Below the pieces are notes generated by a model. That model saw nothing but the letters and a program-made list of their open reading frames with translations. It did not search any database and was not told the origin of the DNA. The position numbers and the translations under genes were made by a program. A stretch of 6,527 nucleotides of DNA, from positions 1 through 6,527 of the forward strand of contig CALBTA010000315.1 in the NCBI GenBank assembly GCA_937967755.1. Direction: 5' to 3'. Source of the DNA: an uncultured Planctomycetaceae bacterium. Its GTDB lineage: Bacteria > Planctomycetota > Planctomycetia > Pirellulales > Pirellulaceae. Numbering within the stretch: the first letter of the stretch is position 1; every line of letters starts with the position of its first letter. Shown in pieces: positions 1 through 5,600 of this stretch.

Positions 1-926
1 ACCTGATCATTTTCGTCACCGACAGCGACCTGAACGACGTGGAATATTCCGCCCTGGTCGCGCTGGCTCACATCAACAAGCCGATTTTGGTCGCGCTCAA
101 TAAGAAGGATCTCTACTCGGAAGAACAACGCCGGCGGTTGTTGGAAGTGCTTCGCGGCGACCGATTGCCGAACGTGATTGAGCCAGACAACATCATTCTG
201 ACCGCCGCCGACCCGCGTGAGATGGAGCACGTCATTGAATCGGCCGACGGTAGCACGCGGACCGAACAGCGAAAGCCGCCCGCTGACGTCGATGAGCTAA
301 AAGCTCGCATCTTGGAAGTGTTGGAACACGAAGGGCTGGCTTTGTTGGCCTTGAATGCTGCCATGTACGCGGCCGACAAGACCGACCGGGTCGCCGCGGT
401 CCGTGTGCGGCTTCGCAACGCGGCGGCCAGCCAGATCATTTGGAAATACGCGCTCGTCAAAGCGTTGGCCGTCGCCGGCAACCCCGTGCCAGTTGCCGAT
501 ACCGTTGGCGGAGCCGGGGCCGACGCGGCGATGGTCTATCACCTCGGCAAAATTTACGGGCTAGAAACTTGGAGCTGGCGGCACGCAGTTGATCTGGCCA
601 AAAGCATCGGCGTCTCGGTCGTCGGCGTGACCACCGGTGAGATTGTGACGCATGTCTTCGCCTGGTTCGCCAAGGGCCTCAGCATCGGCTGGGCGACTCC
701 CTACACAGCGATTCCCCAAGGCCTGGTCGCCGGTTGGGGTTCGTACATCGTCGGACAGGCCGCGAAAGTTTATTTCGAGCAAGGAGCATCCTGGGGCGGC
801 GGCTCACCCAAACCGGTGATCGCCAAAATCCTCGCCAATACCGACAAACAATCCGTCCTCGCCCGCCTAAAGGACGAAATCAACGCCAAACTACACAGCA
901 ACCCCCACTCAGAAGCGAAGCAGTGA
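1..926 (+). CDS. GTPase with C-terminal DUF697-type domain (5' partial)
   Basis: This is the C-terminal part of a P-loop GTPase; the reading frame is open from base 3, so the gene begins before the window. A hydrophobic strand (LIIFVTDSDL) is followed by the guanine-specificity G4 motif NKKD at 99-110 and a probable G5 strand (IILTAADP). The second half resembles DUF697 (YcjF-like): a NPVPVADTVGGAGADAAM stretch, then HLGKIYG, moderately hydrophobic helices, and a final QGASWGGGSPKPVI segment. In known families this pairing gives membrane-associated, Era/dynamin-like GTPases of poorly defined role. G1 to G3 lie outside the window, so GTP binding cannot be fully judged. GTG at 39 could be read as a start, but the conserved strand upstream shows it is internal. 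The gene ends at TGA 924-926. The family call is confident; the cellular role is unknown. Confidence 0.85.
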   Translation, partial: LIIFVTDSDLNDVEYSALVALAHINKPILVALNKKDLYSEEQRRRLLEVLRGDRLPNVIEPDNIILTAADPREMEHVIESADGSTRTEQRKPPADVDELKARILEVLEHEGLALLALNAAMYAADKTDRVAAVRVRLRNAAASQIIWKYALVKALAVAGNPVPVADTVGGAGADAAMVYHLGKIYGLETWSWRHAVDLAKSIGVSVVGVTTGEIVTHVFAWFAKGLSIGWATPYTAIPQGLVAGWGSYIVGQAAKVYFEQGASWGGGSPKPVIAKILANTDKQSVLARLKDEINAKLHSNPHSEAKQ

Positions 927-949
927 TTTCGGGCCGGGTTGGGTGAAGG

Positions 950-970
950 ACAAATTCTGGCAAGAATTGT
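950..970 (+). terminator. Small bulged hairpin downstream of the GTPase gene, possible terminator
   Basis: ACAA (950-953) and TTCT (955-958) pair with AGAA (963-966) and TTGT (967-970), giving an 8-bp stem with one bulged A at 954 and a GGCA loop. It lies 24 bases after the GTPase stop. The stem is AT-rich and no T-run follows, so it is a poor intrinsic terminator; it could also be an operator or chance. Confidence 0.2.
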
Positions 971-1003
971 GATCCTCCTTACGAATCGAGCAGTTTGTTG
1001 CTG

Positions 1004-1009
1004 TATAAT
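1004..1009 (+). promoter_or_regulatory. Candidate -10 box for the TPR gene
   Basis: A perfect TATAAT lies 70 bases before the TPR gene start, in the only sizeable plus-strand gap. No good -35 box is seen; the best is TTACGA at 979-984, which matches 3 of 6 bases at a 19-base spacing. A second -10-like hexamer, TACAAT, lies at 1034-1039. The perfect hexamer in GC-rich DNA and its position support a promoter; the missing -35 lowers confidence. Confidence 0.35.
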
Positions 1010-1065
1010 GTTCGTGCGGGCCAGGTTTGCACTTACAATGTTTCTCTATGTCCAGTGCCAACCGT

Positions 1066-1072
1066 TAAGGAG
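1066..1072 (+). promoter_or_regulatory. Ribosome binding site that fixes the TPR gene start
   Basis: TAAGGAG ends 6 bases before the ATG at 1079. The frame stays open further upstream (a TTG at 995), but only the 1079 start has a strong Shine-Dalgarno sequence and places a signal-peptide-like segment at the N-terminus. Confidence 0.65.
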
Positions 1073-1078
1073 CCCTGC

Positions 1079-1924
1079 ATGTGCCGACTCGCCTTCCTCG
1101 CGTCGTTTCTTCCTGCCACCGCGCTGCTGGCCGCTGAGGTGGTGTCGCCTACGCCGATAGAACTTCCGCGAGAGCCGCTCAGGACTGAGGTGGTCGAAGC
1201 GCTCGACGCGGCGATCGAGGACGCTGGCGCTGAAGTGCATATCAGGTTGTTCAAGCACCGGGCGATGCGGCACGCCCGCGCCGGCGACTGGAAGAAAGCG
1301 GCGGCTGACTTTCGGGCGGTCGTGGCGCAAGCTCCTGGCCAGGTCAACGTGGCCCAACAGGCCGCGGCCGCGATGCTGTTGGGAGGTGAGCGCATGACCT
1401 ATGAACAGTTCGTCACCGACTTCCTGGCCGCCCAAGCGGAGAACACCAACCGCACAGTACTGGAGAAGAAGGCCAAGCTGTGCGTGCTGCCGCCGGACCC
1501 AATAGGCGATGAGGAGACCGTGAAGGGTTGGATCGCAGCCGCGGTCGAAGAGGGCGAAAACGTGCAGTGGTCGCCCTACTTCACGGCCACCCAGGCGCTG
1601 GCGTTGTACCGCTACGGAGACTTCGAAGACGCGCTACTGGCCATCCGCGAGACCGATCGCCGCCACGCGCTGACCGGCGGCGGGAACAACGACTTCCTAT
1701 ACACCAAGACGCGGTTGGTCGAAGCGCTCTGCCACGCCAAAGCTGGCGATATCGAAAAGGCGATGGCGGCGTTTAACAAGGCCGACCACATCATCCGCCC
1801 CCGCATGGCCGAGTTGCAGACCGTCCTCAAAGGCGAATTATGGCACGACTGGATGATCGCCAAAATCCTACACGATGAAGCGTGTGAGGTGATCAAAGGG
1901 GTGATTGCCGCAGCGGCAGAGTAA
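1079..1924 (+). CDS. Putatively exported TPR protein, related to the C-terminal module of planctomycete Ser/Thr kinases
   Basis: This 281-aa protein begins with a short hydrophobic leader (MCRLAFLASFLPATALLAA) resembling a Sec signal peptide, with possible cleavage near residue 19. The rest is alpha-helical with TPR-like repeats at about residues 60-90 (RAGDWKKAAADFRAVV), 165-195 (YRYGDFEDALLAI) and 208-240 (KAGDIEKAMAAFNKA). It ends in a WHDWMIAKILHDEA motif (255-268). From family knowledge, this order (TPR, a middle segment, two TPRs, WHDW-[LM]-IA) matches the region that follows the kinase or WD40 part of many planctomycete proteins, where it probably mediates protein-protein contacts. Here there is no kinase domain; the module stands alone and appears exported. 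The start is set by the ribosome binding site at 1066-1072. The gene is probably monocistronic: the gene ahead ends 152 bases away and the next gene is convergent. The exact role is unknown. Confidence 0.75.
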   Translation: MCRLAFLASFLPATALLAAEVVSPTPIELPREPLRTEVVEALDAAIEDAGAEVHIRLFKHRAMRHARAGDWKKAAADFRAVVAQAPGQVNVAQQAAAAMLLGGERMTYEQFVTDFLAAQAENTNRTVLEKKAKLCVLPPDPIGDEETVKGWIAAAVEEGENVQWSPYFTATQALALYRYGDFEDALLAIRETDRRHALTGGGNNDFLYTKTRLVEALCHAKAGDIEKAMAAFNKADHIIRPRMAELQTVLKGELWHDWMIAKILHDEACEVIKGVIAAAAE

Positions 1925-1959
1925 ACGGAACGGCCGTAGGATGGGCTGGCAGCTTGCCG

Positions 1960-2613
1960 CTACGCCAATTCCAGCGTGCCCCAAACACTGGGGTCTTCGT
2001 GGAAGGGAAAGGCGTTGTCGACGCTGAAGGTTTGCCAACCGAGTTCGCGGTCTTGAACCAGGTAGAAGAAGCCCAGGCGGGTATAGTCGGCCGGGTCGTA
2101 TCCGGCCATTGCTTGCGCGGGGATGTGACAATGCAAGAGGTAGCCGTCGACCCGCTTTTCACTGCGGACCTGCAGCATCCTCTCGGGCACAGGCGGGGCG
2201 TTTTCCCTGGCCCGGTTGATGAGCAATTGGGCCTCGCACGCCTGGTCAAGCTGGCGGCTGGCGCCGGCGGGCAGAAAAACGAAGCGGTGGCAAAAGCGGC
2301 TCGCCCGGTGGATGTTGTGCGTGTCTCGGGTGTCGATCCAAATCTGCAACCCGTCGCTATCTTCCAAGCGGTCTTCGCGGCACCAGGGTGTTTGCTTTTT
2401 TCCGCTTACGCGCACCGTGAAGGAAATTCCGGTTTCATTCCACGCGGCCCGAATGTCAGCAAAGTTCGGCTTGCCTTCAAGCTGCGCACCGAAACTCGGC
2501 AAGCGGCATGACTCATCCAATTCGATGCCATCGCTGGTCCAGATCGTTTCGCGCCGCTGACAGCCGATGCTGAAGCGGAAGAGAAACGTCGGGCTGAGAA
2601 GTTGTTCGGTCAT
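1960..2613 (-). CDS. CBM9/DOMON-like beta-sandwich protein, cytoplasmic by sequence
   Basis: This 217-aa protein looks like a single domain of the carbohydrate-family-9/DOMON-like fold. The signs are an early W and AAW strand region (residues 25-60), the typical EDSDGLQIWIDTRDT strand (84-98), a FCHRFVFLP strand (108-115), DGYLLHCHIPAQAM (156-169), RLGFFYLVQDRELGWQTFSV (179-198) and the C-terminal DPSVWGTLEL motif (207-216). Classical members bind sugars or haem and are often secreted parts of larger enzymes. This one has no signal peptide, no membrane segment and no catalytic partner domain, so ligand and role are unknown. Its ATG overlaps the uvrA stop as ATGA. A GAGG lies 13 bases before the ATG, a weak placement, so translation probably depends on coupling to uvrA. 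It converges with the TPR gene across a 35-base gap that shows no convincing terminator. Confidence 0.65.
   Translation of the reverse strand: MTEQLLSPTFLFRFSIGCQRRETIWTSDGIELDESCRLPSFGAQLEGKPNFADIRAAWNETGISFTVRVSGKKQTPWCREDRLEDSDGLQIWIDTRDTHNIHRASRFCHRFVFLPAGASRQLDQACEAQLLINRARENAPPVPERMLQVRSEKRVDGYLLHCHIPAQAMAGYDPADYTRLGFFYLVQDRELGWQTFSVDNAFPFHEDPSVWGTLELA
2610..2613 (-). other. ATGA stop/start overlap between uvrA and the CBM9-like gene
   Basis: On the minus strand the uvrA TGA (2612-2610) shares two bases with the next ATG (2613-2611). This is the classic arrangement for termination-reinitiation coupling and supports a uvrA-first operon. Confidence 0.8.
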
Positions 2614-5600
2614 GAATTCGATGAGACCTCTATCGTCGTTTCCAGATGCTCATGCAAAAACTCAGGAAATTCGCCTTTGTGCAAGTCTTCCAGTTTTCGG
2701 AAGCGAAGTTTGATGGTGTCTTTTTTCTCCGTCGCGGCGTCCAGTTCGCGCTCTCGCCCCATGTCGGTGATTCGCCCCAGCGCGAATTGGCCTTTGGGTC
2801 CATTGAGCCGCAATTCGATCGCATCCAGCTTCTTCGTTACTACCGTGGCCCACGGTTCCTGGCTGCCGTTGGGGTACATATGAACAAGCACCTGATTGTT
2901 CCACAAGAACTGCCCCTGAGGCGCCGCGGATGCCAACATTTCGAACAGTTCTTCCAGCACTTCGGTTTGCCACTGCACCTTTTTGCCCGGCGGAAAGCCT
3001 TTGCGCGAGAGGTGCCATTTTTGCCCCAGCACTTTCCAAGGCATGATGTCTTCGGGTTTTTGTTGCGCGCGGTCGGTGTGCTTGAAGAAGCCGCAGGCGG
3101 CCTCTTCGAGGAATTTCCAAAATTCTTCCGTGTTGATTTCTTCCCACATGTGGGCGCGGATTTCAATTTCCTGCCAGGGGCCGCGGAGGTTCTTGCACTT
3201 CACGCGCGGCTCGTTGCCGTAGACTGGCAGGTCGTCCATTTCGTTCAGCGACTTCAGCGGGATGCGCCGTTGCAAATCTTCTCGCTTGAACGTGTTCTTT
3301 GCCACGCGAAACTTCATCTTCAACAGCCAGGCCTCGCCGGTGATGGCGTGGAAAAACCAGCCGTCGCTTTTCTTTTCGGCGGCGATTTCGACGACCGTGC
3401 GGGTATTCCAATCGGTATCGCTGAAGTCGCCCAGCTCTTGAATGCGATCGACCACGGCTTCCAGAATGCGCCCATCCCAGCGGCAGGCTTCCCCCTTCCG
3501 CCCGACGCGGTCGTGGCAATGCCACTGCCGGCCGTCGGCTTCCCACGGCATCTGCGTCGTCTCGCCGACTTGTTCGATTTCCAAATCGCCTTCGCGGCGC
3601 TGTTGTTCCTCGGCGAAGTCGTGAAGCTTGCGCTTTTCGTGCGGCCCGGCTTCGAGGACGGGCGCGAGGTACTTTGCTGTGTGGCTTTCCAAATGCGGAT
3701 TGCGGATTGCGGATTGCGGATTCGTTTTGCGAGTGCGTTTCTTCTGCTTCGATTCCGCATTCCGCAATCCGCATTCCGCAATCTCTTCAGGAGTTCCGCA
3801 CGCAACAACTTCTCCGCCGCCGTCGCCGGCTTCGGGACCCATGTCGATGATCCAGTCGGCCTGCTTGATGACGTCCAGGTTGTGCTCGATCACCACAACC
3901 GTATTGCCCAGATCGACCAGGCGATGCAAGACGTCCAGCAACTTCGCCAGGTCGTCGAAGTGCAAGCCGGTTGTTGGTTCGTCCAGCAGATAAAGCGTTC
4001 GCCCAGTGTCGGGCCGCGAAAGTTCGGAAGCCAGCTTGACCCGTTGGGCTTCGCCGCCCGAGAGCGTCGGGGCGGGCTGGCCGAGTTGGATATAGTCCAG
4101 CCCCACATCGCAAAGCGTTTGCAGCGTGCGGCGGATTTTCGGGATGTTGGCGAACAGCCGCAGGGCTTCGCCGCAGGTCATTTGCAGCACGTCGGCGATC
4201 GAATTTCCGTGATAGCGAACGGCCAGCGTTTCGGAGTTGTATCGCTTGCCCAGGCAGGTTTCGCACTGCACCCACACGTCGGGCAGGAAGTGCATTTCGA
4301 TACAGATTTCTCCGTCGCCCTCGCAGTAATCGCACCGCCCGCCAGGCACGTTGAAGCTGAATCGGCGAGCGGTAAAGCCGCGCAGCTTCGCCTCGGGCAG
4401 TTGGGCGAACAGTTGACGGATTTGATCAAACACCCCCGTGTAGGTCGCGGCGTTGGACGCGGGCGAATTGCCCAGCGGCTTCTGGTCAACGCGAATCACT
4501 TTGTTGATATGCTCAACGCCCAAGATTTCATCGTGCGCGCCGGGAACGACGCCCGCACGGTGCAGACGCTTCGCGAGCGCGGCGTGCAGAACATCTTCCA
4601 CCAGCGAACTTTTGCCGCTGCCGCTTGGACCAGTGACCGCGGTGAGTGTGCCGAGGGGAATGGTGATGTTGACGTTGCGCAAGTTGTTGTGGCGAGCGTT
4701 GCGAATGCGGATTGCGGATTGTGGAGTGCGGAATTGGTGGTTGGAAGACGTATCGCCGCGAGACTTCGTCTTGCGTTTTCGTTTCGCAGAACGCTTGTTC
4801 GTCGCCTCTTCGTCATTCCGCATTCCGCAATCCGCATTCCGCAATTCCCCCAACCGACGGTTCGTCGGCACGGCAATCGCCTTCTTCCCCGACAGATATG
4901 GTCCGGTGACCGACTTGCGGCGTTTCATCAGTTGGCGGGCATCGCCGCTGGCGACGATCTCTCCGCCATGCTTGCCGGCGGCTGGGCCGAAGTCAAAGAC
5001 CTGATCGCTGCCTTCGATCACCTCGCGGTCGTGCTCAACGACCAGCAGCGTGTTGCCAAGGTCACGCAATTTGTGCAACGCCCCCAGCAGCCGGGTGTTG
5101 TCGCGCGGGTGCAGGCCGATGGTCGGTTCGTCCAGCACGTACAGCACGCCGCACAGCCCGCTGCCGAGTTGGCTGGCAAGACGAATACGTTGGGCTTCGC
5201 CGGCGGACAATGTCGGTGCGGAGCGCGACAGCGTCAGATATTCCAGCCCGACATCGCAGAGAAATTCCAAGCGGTTCTTGATTTCACGCACCAACTCGCC
5301 AGCGATTTTCTTTTCCGCCGCGGTGAACCGCAGCTTCTTGAAGTAGCTTCGCAATTCACCCAATGGCATGCGGCAGACTTCGTCGATTGCCATGTCGCGC
5401 CATTGCACGGCCGATGCATCGTCGCGCAGGCGGCTGCCGCCGCAAGCGGTGCAATCGACCTCATCGACCAGGTGTTCCAACCGCGTGCGAAACGACGGCG
5501 AAAGCCGAGAGGCTTCTTCGAGCGCTGGGTAGAGGCCCTTGAATTGAAAGCGGAACGCAGTTCCCTCTCCCAGGGGGAGCGGGAGAAGTGCTGTAAACCA

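Larger units (their letters stand above)
2613..3653 (-). other. Unrecognised C-terminal extension of UvrA (about 347 aa)
   Basis: Ordinary UvrA ends a few residues after the HTARFLKPxL-type motif, seen here as HTAKYLAPVL near 3656. The same frame continues without a stop to 2610. A charged linker (EKRKLHDFAEEQQRREGD) leads into two similar units rich in Trp, Lys and Glu, joined by a KHTDRAQQKPED linker. There is no Walker motif, CxxC pair, signal or membrane segment. I do not recognise the domain. Being fused to UvrA suggests a role with DNA or repair partners, but that is inference. Confidence 0.8.

Noticed and set aside
39..41. GTG at 39 as the start of the GTPase gene
   Set aside because: The codons before it encode the hydrophobic GTPase strand LIIFVTDSDL, and a start here would remove the nucleotide-binding G1 to G3 motifs.
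1925..1959. Possible bidirectional terminator between the convergent TPR and CBM9-like genes, or a decayed GTAGGATGGGC-type interspersed repeat
   Set aside because: Only a 4-bp GGCA/TGCC stem is present, with no T-run on either strand, and the second arm expected for an interspersed repeat is missing.
1954..2511. Long plus-strand open frame opposite the CBM9-like gene
   Set aside because: The minus-strand frame shows clear family motifs and an ATGA link to uvrA. The plus-strand product has no recognisable motif and is best explained as a shadow of a GC-rich gene.
2840..3166. Overlapping minus-strand frames inside the UvrA extension, as a sign that the extension is a separate gene in another frame
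   Set aside because: Those products are Arg/Ser/Lys-rich shadows. The uvrA frame alone gives a balanced protein with an internal repeat that preserves Trp positions.
3692..4845. Heptamer arrays as a possible CRISPR or minisatellite locus
   Set aside because: The units are 7 bases, contiguous with no spacers, arranged as inverted arms, and lie inside the open uvrA frame.
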